A stretch of DNA of 64,000 nucleotides from CAWCDJ01 sp963796485 (GTDB lineage Bacteria; Acidobacteriota; Terriglobia; Bryobacterales; Bryobacteraceae): the NCBI GenBank assembly GCA_963796485.1, contig CAWCLV010000002.1:14011-78010 (forward strand). Reading direction: 5' to 3'. Shown piece by piece: positions 19,622-29,900 of the stretch. The position numbers and the translations under genes were made by a program. Within the stretch, counting starts at the first letter, position 1. Each line of letters starts with the position of its first letter. Below the pieces are notes generated by a model. It worked only from the letters and a program-made list of their open reading frames with translations. It ran no database searches and was not told the DNA's origin.

Positions 19622-22600
19622 TGGGCGAGCCAGTGTTGTCTCCGATCAAACAGGCTCTGCTCGAGATTCGCGACCTCCGCCGGCAGTTGGACGAAGTGCG
19701 GAGCGCCGGGCGGGAACCCATCGCCGTAGTCGGCATGGCCGTCCGTTTTCCGTGCGCCGAGCAAGGGCTTGAGAGCTTTTGGAAGTTGTTGAGCGAAGGT
19801 CGCGACGCCGTCGAGGAGCGGCTCGCGGAGCGTTGGGATCCGGGCCAATACTACTCGCCGGGTTCGAACCTCCCGGGCCGGGCCAACACGCTTCGCGCCG
19901 GGCTTCTCCGCGACATCGACGGCTTCGACGCGGAGTTCTTCGGCATTTCCCCGAAAGAGGCCGAACAGCTTGACCCGCAACAACGCATCCTCCTCGAAGT
20001 GACCTGGGGCGCCCTCGAAAATGCGGGAATCCCGATCGAACGCCTGCACGGAAGCTCCACCGGGGTCTTTCTGGGAATCAGCAATTCGGACTATGCCCGG
20101 CTGTTGTTCGACGAACCGGCGCAGATCGACCACTACGCGAGCTCGGGGTCGGCGCTGAGCGTCGCGGCCGGCCGCCTCTCGTACGTTCTGGGTTTGCATG
20201 GGCCGGCATTGTCGATCGATACGGCTTGCTCGTCGTCGCTGGCCGCGGTGCACCTGGCGGTCGAGAGCCTGCGCCGCCGCGAATGCGGTCTGGCGCTGGC
20301 CGCCGGAGTGAACCTGATCCTGACGCCGCACATTCACGTCAATTTCTCAAGGGCCGGGATGCTCGCGCCGGACGGCAAATGCAAGACCTTCGATGCCGCG
20401 GCGGACGGCTACGTGCGCAGCGAAGGCTGCGCTACGGTGGTCCTGAAGCGGCTTCGGGATGCGGAAGCCGATGGCGACCGGATCTTCGCGGTGGTGCGCG
20501 GGTCGGCGCTCAACCACGACGGGCGCAGCAGCGGCCTGACGGTGCCGAATGCGAACGCGCAGCAGGCGGTCATTCGCGCGGCGCTCGACAACGCAGGACT
20601 GGACCCGGGCCGGATCGGCTACATCGAGGCGCACGGCACGGGTACTTCACTGGGTGACCCGATCGAGATCGGCGCGCTCGATGCCGTCTTCGGCACCGGC
20701 CGGCCGCAACCGCTCCTGGTAGGCTCGGTGAAGACGAACCTGGGACACCTGGAGGCGGCCGCCGGTCTTGCCGGCTTCGTCAAAGCCGGCCTCAGCCTTC
20801 AGCATGAGCAGATCCCGCCGCACCTGCACTTCAACGTCCGCAATCCGCTCATCGAATGGGAACGGATGCAGCTTGCGGTGCCAACCAGCCTGACGCCGTG
20901 GCCCCGTTGCGATCAGCCGCGGTATGCCGGAGTCAGCGCGTTCGGGTTCAGCGGGACCAACGCTCACCTGATCCTTGAAGAGGCTCCGCTCGCTCGCGCC
21001 CGGGACCAACGGTCCGCGGAGCGGCCGCTTCATCCGCTGACGTTGTCGGCAAGATCGGAAACGGCACTTCGCGATGTGATTGGCAAGACTCGGGACGCGA
21101 TCGAGTGCATCGACGCGGAGACGCTGGCCGACTTCTGCCATACCGCCAATTGCGGGCGCTCGCATCTTCGATTTCGGGCGGCAGTCGGCGGGTCGGACCC
21201 TCGTGCCCTGGCCGATCTACTGCGAGGCGACATTCCGGTAGTCGATACGCTGCGGCGGGCGAAGCCAAAACTGGCGTTCCTGTTCGCAGGACAGGGGCCG
21301 CAATATCCTGGGATGGGCAGCGCCCTCTACCATACGGCGCCGGCCTTCCGCGAGGCGCTCGATGGTTGCGCCCGCATCCTGGAGGGCGTCCTGGACCGGC
21401 CGCTGCTCGATGTGATCTTTGGCAATGATGCGGAGGTTCTCGACGATACGCGCTACACCCAGCCGGCGCTCTTCGCCATCGAGTTCGCCCTCAGCGAACT
21501 GTGGGCCAGTTGGGGGATCCGGCCGGACGTCGTCATCGGACACAGCATGGGCGAGTTCACGGCGGCAACGGTAGCCGGCGTCTTCACGCTCGAGGAGGCC
21601 CTTGGGCTGGTTGCGGCACGCGGAGATCTGATGGCGAAGACCAAGCCGGGAGCCATGGCGGCCGTCCTGGCCCCGCCAGCAACCGTGGAAGCCGCGCTGG
21701 CAGCGTTCGCCGGCGTGGTCTCGATTGCGGCAGTGAACGGTCCGGCCAATGTGGTGATCAGCGGCGAAGCCGCGGCGGTCTCCGAGGTACTCGACGGGTT
21801 TCAGCGCAAAGGCGTCGAAGTCCGCCGCCTGCGTATCTACCGGGCGTCTCATTGCGCGTTCATGGACCCGATGCTCGATGAGTTCGAGAAGCGCGTGCGG
21901 CGAATCGAATCGCGAACCCCGTCCGTGACGCTGATTTCGAACGTCACCGGAGCGCCGGAGTACGGCGTCATGGGGCCGTCCTACTGGCGCCGGCATACGC
22001 GCGACACGGTGCGTTTCGCAGATGGCATTCGGGCAGCGGCCGCCGAGGGCGCCAACGTCTTTCTCGAAATCGGACCACATCCCGTGCTGACCGGCATGGC
22101 GTCACAGGCCATCGGAGACGCCGACGTCGCCATGCTGGCTTCGCTGCGCCGCAATTCGGACGACTGGCGCGAGATGCTGGAGAGCCTGCAATCGCTGTAT
22201 ACCGCGGGCGCGGATGTTGACTGGAAGGCGTTCGATGCTCCGTACCGGAGAAGGATCATCGACATTCCTACATACCCGTTCGAGCGGCGCCGCTATTGGG
22301 TGCCGGACCCGAGCCCGGACGCGGGGGTGGTGTGGCGAAGAGCCTCTTCGGCTGCGCAGCGGCAGGCGGGGCAGGTGGCGCTCGAACTCGACATCGGCCG
22401 CCTACAGTCGAGTTGGGATGCTCTGAACGATGTTGCGGCCGCGCACATCCGCCAAACGCTCTGCGAGGTCGGCGCCTTCGTGTTTCCCGTGCAGGAAACC
22501 GCCGAGAGTCTCGTGGCGCGCTGCCGCATCTCCAACATGCACCTGCGACTGATGCGGCGATGGTTGGCGCTGATGGCGTCCCTTGGCCATCTACGTCAAG

Positions 22601-23913
22601 AGCGCGATTCGTTTTTCGCCGAGCGTCCGCTGGAACGGCCCGACCTGGCTGTTGCCTGGAATCGAGCCGAAGCGGCCTTGAAGGACGACCCCGGCCTGCT
22701 GTCGTACGTGCGGAATTGTTGCCGGCAACTGACCGGCGTCGTAACGGGATCGGAAAGCCCGCTCGAAACGCTCTTTCCGAACGGTTCCTTCGAGATCGCC
22801 GAGGGGCTGTATGAAGGCTCCTTGACCTCGCGCTATGTCCAAGCCGTGGCAGCCGCTGCGGTGGAGAGCTTCGCGAGAACGGCGCCTCGGAACCGCCAGC
22901 TGCGCGTGCTCGAGATCGGCGCGGGAACCGGCAGTACGACGGCCCACCTGTTGGGTGTTCTCGACGGGGACCGGTCGTTCTATTGCTACACGGACGTCTC
23001 CGATGTATTTCTCGACCGGGGCCGGACCCGGTTCGGCGGGTATCCTTTCGTGATGTTTCGGCAGTTCGATCTGGAGCGCGGTCTCGAGGAGCAAGGTTTC
23101 GCCGAAGGCGGGTTCGATATTGTGGTGGCGGCAAACGTGGTCCACGCGGCGTCGGAAGTGCGGAAGGCGCTTGGCACGATTCGCGCGCTGCTGGCGCGCG
23201 GAGGTCTGCTCGTGATGATCGAGACCACCGCGCATATGGCCTGGTTCGATGTGACCACGGGGCTGATCGAAGGCTGGCAGGTGTTCGCGGATGCCGGCCG
23301 CACCGATAGCCCGCTGCTGGATGCGGCCGCCTGGAACGGCCTGTGTACCGAAACCGGCTTTGGCGAAGTTCAGTCGTACCCGGATGAGGTCTCACCGGCA
23401 GCTTGTGTCGGCCAGCGGGTGATCCTGGCGCAACGGGAAGGCGGCGTGCGATCCGACAGGCGGCCGGAAGTATACGCCGCAGTGCCGGCGACTGCTCCCG
23501 CGTTGGTGGAGAGCTCCGCAATGCGGGAGAAGCTTGCCGGCCTCGATAACGCCGAGCGCTGCGATGCCATGATCGAGTTTGTCGGCGCGCAGATCGCCGC
23601 GGTGATGCACTTCGACGGTCGTCTGCCGGATCGGCGGCAGCGCCTGATGGAGGCCGGTCTCGACTCGCTGATGGCGGTGCAACTCCGAGACCGGTTGGCG
23701 GCTGGGCTCGGCGGCATTTCGCTTCCCGCCAGCTTGATGTTCGACTATCCCACGATCGAAGCCCTGGCCGAGTGTCTTCTCGAAAAGCTGGCACTTCAGC
23801 CCGAGCTGGGGAACACTGCGCAACCCGACTCGCGGGCCAGTGAGATCGCCGACCTATCCGACGACGAGGTCCTGAAGGTGCTACTGGTCAGGCTGGATTC
23901 GCATGTCCAATGA
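19621..23913 (+). CDS. Type I PKS, module 4: KS-AT-cMT-ACP, no ketoreductase
   Basis: 1430 residues, the shortest PKS of the set; its ATG shares one base with the previous stop (TGATG). Docking coiled coil in residues 5-35. KS: Cys203 in DTACSSS, EAHGTGT and NLGHLEAAAG. AT: Ser642 in GHSMGE; the specificity site reads RASH, again the xASH type, as in module 1. After AT comes a C-methyltransferase with LEIGAGTGS near residue 1097 and then directly the ACP, Ser1349 in GLDSLMA. No DH, ER or KR motif is present, so the beta-keto group should remain. If AT loads methylmalonyl-CoA and the methyltransferase is active, the alpha carbon would carry two methyl groups; this is inference from motifs. The tail LSDDEVLKVLL is a docking helix. 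The end overlaps module 5 by 11 bases. Confidence 0.93.
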   Translation: MGEPVLSPIKQALLEIRDLRRQLDEVRSAGREPIAVVGMAVRFPCAEQGLESFWKLLSEGRDAVEERLAERWDPGQYYSPGSNLPGRANTLRAGLLRDIDGFDAEFFGISPKEAEQLDPQQRILLEVTWGALENAGIPIERLHGSSTGVFLGISNSDYARLLFDEPAQIDHYASSGSALSVAAGRLSYVLGLHGPALSIDTACSSSLAAVHLAVESLRRRECGLALAAGVNLILTPHIHVNFSRAGMLAPDGKCKTFDAAADGYVRSEGCATVVLKRLRDAEADGDRIFAVVRGSALNHDGRSSGLTVPNANAQQAVIRAALDNAGLDPGRIGYIEAHGTGTSLGDPIEIGALDAVFGTGRPQPLLVGSVKTNLGHLEAAAGLAGFVKAGLSLQHEQIPPHLHFNVRNPLIEWERMQLAVPTSLTPWPRCDQPRYAGVSAFGFSGTNAHLILEEAPLARARDQRSAERPLHPLTLSARSETALRDVIGKTRDAIECIDAETLADFCHTANCGRSHLRFRAAVGGSDPRALADLLRGDIPVVDTLRRAKPKLAFLFAGQGPQYPGMGSALYHTAPAFREALDGCARILEGVLDRPLLDVIFGNDAEVLDDTRYTQPALFAIEFALSELWASWGIRPDVVIGHSMGEFTAATVAGVFTLEEALGLVAARGDLMAKTKPGAMAAVLAPPATVEAALAAFAGVVSIAAVNGPANVVISGEAAAVSEVLDGFQRKGVEVRRLRIYRASHCAFMDPMLDEFEKRVRRIESRTPSVTLISNVTGAPEYGVMGPSYWRRHTRDTVRFADGIRAAAAEGANVFLEIGPHPVLTGMASQAIGDADVAMLASLRRNSDDWREMLESLQSLYTAGADVDWKAFDAPYRRRIIDIPTYPFERRRYWVPDPSPDAGVVWRRASSAAQRQAGQVALELDIGRLQSSWDALNDVAAAHIRQTLCEVGAFVFPVQETAESLVARCRISNMHLRLMRRWLALMASLGHLRQERDSFFAERPLERPDLAVAWNRAEAALKDDPGLLSYVRNCCRQLTGVVTGSESPLETLFPNGSFEIAEGLYEGSLTSRYVQAVAAAAVESFARTAPRNRQLRVLEIGAGTGSTTAHLLGVLDGDRSFYCYTDVSDVFLDRGRTRFGGYPFVMFRQFDLERGLEEQGFAEGGFDIVVAANVVHAASEVRKALGTIRALLARGGLLVMIETTAHMAWFDVTTGLIEGWQVFADAGRTDSPLLDAAAWNGLCTETGFGEVQSYPDEVSPAACVGQRVILAQREGGVRSDRRPEVYAAVPATAPALVESSAMREKLAGLDNAERCDAMIEFVGAQIAAVMHFDGRLPDRRQRLMEAGLDSLMAVQLRDRLAAGLGGISLPASLMFDYPTIEALAECLLEKLALQPELGNTAQPDSRASEIADLSDDEVLKVLLVRLDSHVQ

Positions 23914-26900
23914 AGCTTCGAAACAGCAGGAACTGTCCGCGATCAAGCGGGCCTACCTCGCGGTGCAGGACCTGCAGGAACGGTTGCGGGTGGCGGAGAG
24001 CCGCGGCCGGGAAGCGATTGCCGTTGTCGGGTTGGCCTGTCGATTTCCGGGTGGCGGGGAGAATCCGGGCGCCTACTGGTCCGCGCTCGCGAACGGGAAT
24101 TCCGGCGTTGTCGAAATTGAAGGAAGCGGCCGAACCATCGGTGGCGACCCGACCGAATTGCGCAGGGCAGCTCTGATTCCGAACATCGACCGCTTTGATC
24201 CGCAGTTTTTCGAAATCTCGCCGCGCGAGGCGCACCGGATGGACCCGCAGCAGCGGCTGCTGCTCGAAGTCAGTTGGGAGGCGCTGGAGGAAGCGGGTAT
24301 TCCTCCGACGTCACTTTACCGATCCCGGTCCGGGGTGTTCTTCGGACTGTGCAGCGGCGATTACGGGCAGATGATAGCGCAATCGGGCGACAAGTCCCTG
24401 ATCGACGTCTACTACGCCTCCGGGGTGGCGCACAGCGTTGCGGCAGGACGCCTGTCGTATCTGCTTGGGCTGCAGGGCCCGAGCCTCGCCATCGACACGG
24501 CATGTTCCTCGTCGCTGGTGTCGGTGCACCTTGCCTGCCAAAGCCTGCGTCTTAGGGAGAGCGACCTTGCGCTCGCCGGCGGTGTGAACGTGATGATCAC
24601 GCCGGAGGCTAGCGTCGCCTTCGCCAAGTCGCGCATGCTGGCGCCGGACGGAGTGTGCAAAGCCTTCGACGCGCGGGCCGATGGCTTCGTGCGCGGTGAA
24701 GGGTGCGGCGTAGTGGTGCTGAAGCGGCTCTCCGACGCGCTGGGCGCGGGTGATCGCATCCACGCGGTGATTCGCGGCAGCGCCGTCAATCAGGATGGCG
24801 CCAGCAGCGGCTTGACCGCGCCGAACGGCAAGGCCCAGGAAGCGGTGATCCGCGAAGCTCTGGCCAACGCCGGGGTGCAGCCCCACGAGGTCGGCTACAT
24901 CGAAGCGCACGGCACCGGGACTTCGCTGGGCGATCCGATCGAAGTCGAAGCCCTGGGCGCGGCGCTGTGCCAGGGACGCTCCCGGCAGGACGCTCTGCTG
25001 ATCGGGTCGGTGAAGACCAACATCGGGCACCTGGAGGCCGCGGCCGGCGTGGCGGGACTGATCAAGGCCGTTCTGGCGCTGGAGCATGGTCAGATTCCGG
25101 CGCACCTGCACTTCGAGCAGCCGAGCCCGCACATCCGCTGGGAACAGCTGGCGGTGCGTGTGCCGGTGCAGTTGGAGCAGTGGCACAGGCCGGCGAAGGG
25201 CCGGCGGATCGCGGGGGTGAGCTCGTTCGGGTTCAGCGGGACCAATGCGCACATTGTGCTGGAGGAAGCGCCGGAACAGGCGGTGCGGGAAGGGGGGCCG
25301 GACCGGGGGTGGCACCTGCTGCCGGTATCGGCGCGGAGCGAAGGAGCGCTGAAGGAGCAGTGCGGCCGCTACGCGGAGTGGCTGGAGCAGCATCCGGAAG
25401 CGGCGGTGGGGGACGTATGCCACACGGCGGGAGCAGGCAGGACGCACTTTCCGCATCGGGTGGCGGTGGTGGGGCGGAGCAACGCCGAACTGGCGGAGCG
25501 GCTGCGGGGATGGGGGAGGGAAGGGCGCGCGGTGGGGGTGCGAACGGGGCGAGCGGCGACCGGGGAACGGCCGAAGCTGGCGGTGCTGTTCAGCGGGCAA
25601 GGGTCGCAGTACGTGGGGATGGGGAAGGAGCTGTACGAGTCGGCGCCGGTGTTTGGTGCGGCGATCGACCGGTGCGACCAGATCCTGGGCGGCGGGTTGA
25701 AAGAGCTGTTGTGGGAGAGCGGGGAAGATCGATTGGAGCAGACGGAGCACACGCAGCCGGCGCTGTTCGCGATCGAGTACGGGCTGTGGGAAATGTGGCG
25801 CAGCTGGGGATTGGAGGCGTGGGCGGTAGGCGGGCACAGCGTCGGGGAGTATGTGGCGGCGACGGTGGCAGGGATATTCGAGCTGGAAGCGGGACTGCGA
25901 CTGGTGGCGGAACGGGGCCGGCTGATGCAGGGGAGCGCGGCGGGGCGGATGGCGGCGGTGCTGGGGGAGCGCGGGGTGGTGGAGTCGGTGGCGGGGCGGC
26001 ACGGGGTATCGATCGCGGCGGTGAACGGGCCGGGGAATGTAGTGATGAGCGGCGGGGCGGAGGCGATGGAAGCGGCGGTGGCGGAGTTGGGGCGGGGAGG
26101 AGTGGAGAGCCGGTGGCTGCGGGTGTCGCATGGGTTCCATTCGGCGCTGATGGAGCCGGTGCTGGATGGGTTGGAGCGGCGGGTGGCGGAAGCGGGGCCG
26201 AAGGCGCCGAAGCTGCGGATGGTGTCGAACCTGAGCGGGAGGATGGGCGGGGCGGAGATGGGGGAGGCGGGATACTGGCGGCGGCACACGCGGGAGGGGG
26301 TGGAGTACGGGGCCGGGGTGGAGGAGTTGAGGCGGCAGGGGTGCGGGGTATTTCTGGAAGTGGGGCCGGGGTCGGTGTTGACGGGATTAGGGCAAGGGAT
26401 GGGATTGGGGGGGGAATGGGTGAGCACTTTGGGGCGCGGGCGCGGGGAATGGGAGCGGGTGGTGGAAGCGGCGGGGGTGTTGTATACGCAGGGAGTGGAG
26501 TGGAAGTGGGGGGAGTACGACCGGGGGTACGGGAGGCGGCGGGTGGCGCTGCCGTCGTATGCGTTCCAGCGGGAGCGGTATTGGGTAGCACCGCGGGGAG
26601 CGGGGAAGGCGCAGAGTGGGAGCCCGTGGTTGAGTGGGGCGCGGATCAACTCGGTGCTGCCGCAGGCGCAGTTCTCGCGATGGCTGAGTCCGACGCAGCC
26701 GGGGTATGTGGGGGATCACCGGGTGCAGGAGCGGGTGGTGCTGCCGGGGACGATGTATGTGGAGATGGGGCTGTCGGCGGCGCGGCAGGTGTACGGGGAG
26801 CGGGCGAGTGGGGTGGGGGCGGTGAGTTTCCGGGAGGCGCTGCTGTTCGACGAGGATGGGCGGGAAGTGGAAGTGCAGACGGTGCTGGAGCCGGAAGCGG

Positions 26901-29900
26901 AAGGTAGGGCGAAGTTCCGAGTGCACAGCCAGGCGGGCGGTGGGCCGTGGCGGACGCATGCGGAAGGGGAGGTCCGGCTGAGGTCGAGTGCCGGGGTTGA
27001 GTTGGAAGAGCTGGGAAAGGTGCAGGAGCGGTGCTGGGAGGAGCAGACGGCGGCGGGGTTCTACGGGGGGCTGCGGGAGCGTGGGCTGTCGTTCGGGCCG
27101 GGCTTCCAGACGTTGCAGCGGGTGTGGCGCGGGCAGGGGGAAGCTTTGGGAGAAGTGCGGCTGGGGACGGAGCGTGACGGACTGACGCCGGCGGGACTGC
27201 ATCCGGTGCTGCTGGACGGGTGTCTGCAAGTGTGCGGCGCGGCGATCGGGGATGGGGAGAAGGGGCTGTACCTGCCGGTGAGCATCGAATCGGTGCGGGT
27301 GTACGGGAGCGCGGCCGAGGGCTGTTTCAGCCACGCGCGAGTGCGCCCGGCCCCTGCCGGCGGCGACACCATGACGGCGGACGTCTCGATCTATGATCCA
27401 GCCGGGAACCCCATCGCGGAATTGAACGAAATACGCTTCCGCGCCGTTGCATCGAGCGCCCGGGAGACCGGCGCGACGGTCGATGACAGTCTCTGCGAAG
27501 TGCGGTGGAAGCGGGAACCCTTGCCTGCGGTGTCGCTGACGGGCGTGCGGGCTGCCGCCGAGGCACAATTATCCGCGGCATTCGAACGAACGGAACTGCG
27601 CCGATACCCGGAATTCGCCGCCGATTTTGAGCAATTGTGCATCTTATACATCCAGGAGATGTGCGCCCGGCTTGGCTGGAACCTCGCACCCGTCGCCTCG
27701 ATCGAGGCAAAGCAACTGCCGGCGAAACTGGGCATCCTGCCACAGCACCGCGCGCTTTTCGACAGAATGCTCCACATCCTGCAAGACGCGGGTTGGCCGG
27801 CAGTGGAGCGCCCACAAGGCGAGGCAGCCAACGTTCTGCTGCGGCGACTGATCGATGCGTACCCGACGTGCCGGCCGGAACTCGATTTTCTGGCGGCCAC
27901 GGGTCCGCATCTGGCGGATGTCCTCACCGGACGGCAATACGGGCTCGAACTCCTGTTTCCGAACGGCGATCTCTCCCTTTCCGAACGCCTGTATCACGAG
28001 TCGGTTGCCGCTGTGGCATTCAACGAGACCCTGGCCGCGGCCGTGCGCGAGGCGCGCCGGGCGATGGGCGACGGCCCGGTGCACATTCTCGAAATCGGCG
28101 CCGGCACCGGTTCGGCAACGGCTCGGATCGCGCCCCTTCTGGACGAAGGCATCGAATACATCGCCACCGATGTCTCCGCGGCTTTCGCCGCAACCAAGAC
28201 TCTGGAGCGCCATCCGTTCATCCAATTCCGCACGCTCGACATCGAACGGGATCCGGTTGACCAGGGTTTCACCGAGAGCAGTTTCGATTTCATCGTCGCC
28301 TCGAACGTGCTGCATGCAACGGAGGACTTGACGACCGTCCTCGGTCACGTGCGTCGCTTGCTTCGTCCCGGAGGCGTGCTCTTCCTTTTGGAAGTCGTGA
28401 AGCCCCATCCGTGGATGGATCTGACCGTGGGGCTGACTCCCGGCTGGTGGAAGTTCCGCGATCGCGAATCGCGGCCCAGCCACACCACGGCGCCGGCCGA
28501 GACCTGGCGCGTGCTGCTGGAGCACAGCGGCTTCGATCAGACTCAGGTGCTGCCAGAGGCCGGCGCACCGGGAAGCACGATCGGCAATGCGCTCATCATG
28601 GCGCGGGCGGTTCCGCCGAAGGCCGCTGATCGTCTGCACATTGTGTTCACGGACGGCGAGTCGAGCGGTCTCGTGGAGGCGCTCGAGCGGTTGGGAGAGC
28701 GCTGCGTCACTGCCACCATAAGCGAGGATCCTGCGAGCCTGCTCGAGGGCGAATGCTGTTCCCAGATCGTGGCGCACTTCCGGACCGGCGCCGAACTTGC
28801 CAGCGGCATGCCGGCGGAACAGGTACTCGACCAGGAAACGAAGCTGTGCGTCGCCGCGGCTTCTCTGGTGAAGGCGCTTGCGTCGCGACCGGACGCCGCC
28901 CGTTTCTGTGTGGTCACGGCCGGTATCGAAAGCGTGACGCCCGGACAGGCGACGCCGGCGCCGGGGGGAGGATCGGTCCTTTCGGGCGTTCTCAAAGTGG
29001 CCGCGCTCGAACACCCGGAACTGCGCTGTCTTCACATCGATCTGGATCCCCATGCAGATCCGGACGCTTCGCTGCGCGCGGTGCTGGCGGAGGTGTCGTC
29101 CAATTACGGCGAGAACCTGGTGGCGGTGCGCTCGGCCGCCCGTTACGTCCCGAGACTGGAGCGCGTGTCGCCGCGGCTGCCGGAGCCTTTCGAGATAAGG
29201 AGCGACCGGCCGGGACTCGACGGTATTGCCATCCACCCGCTCATCTCCCGCGGCCTCGCAGGCGATGAGGTGGAAATCCGCGTTCACGCCGCGGGCCTCA
29301 ATTTCCGCGATCTCGCGAATGCGCTCGGCATGCGGAGCGATGCGTCGCCGATGGGCAGCGAATGCGCCGGCGTGGTGACCCGCGTAGGCGCCGATGTCTC
29401 TCGATTTCATCCCGGCGATCGCGTGGCGGCCATCGCTCCCGGCTGCTTCGGCAGTCACGCGATCGCTCGGGAGACGCTGGTCTTCGGCAAGCCCGACTCG
29501 ATAAGCTTCGAAGCTGCTGCCGGATTGCTGCTGGCTCCGTTGACGGCCAGATATGCGCTGCTGGACGTGGGCCGTATGAAGGCGGGAGACCGCGTTTTAA
29601 TCCACGCGGCCGCCGGAGGCGTCGGTTTGGCGGCTGTCCGCTGCGCGCAGCGCGCGGGCGCCGAAATCCTGGCCACCGCCGGTTCTGCGGAAAAGCGCGA
29701 CTATCTGCGGGCGCTGGGAATCCGGCACGTCTTTGACTCGCGATCGCAGGAATTCGGCCGCCAGGCGCGCGAAGCAACCGGCGGCCGCGGAGTAGACCTG
29801 TTGCTGAATTCGCTGGCAGGCGATTTCATTCCGGCCGGTCTGGCAGCCCTCGCCGGCGGCGGCCGCTTTCTCGAAATCGGTAAGGCCGACCAGTTTGACG

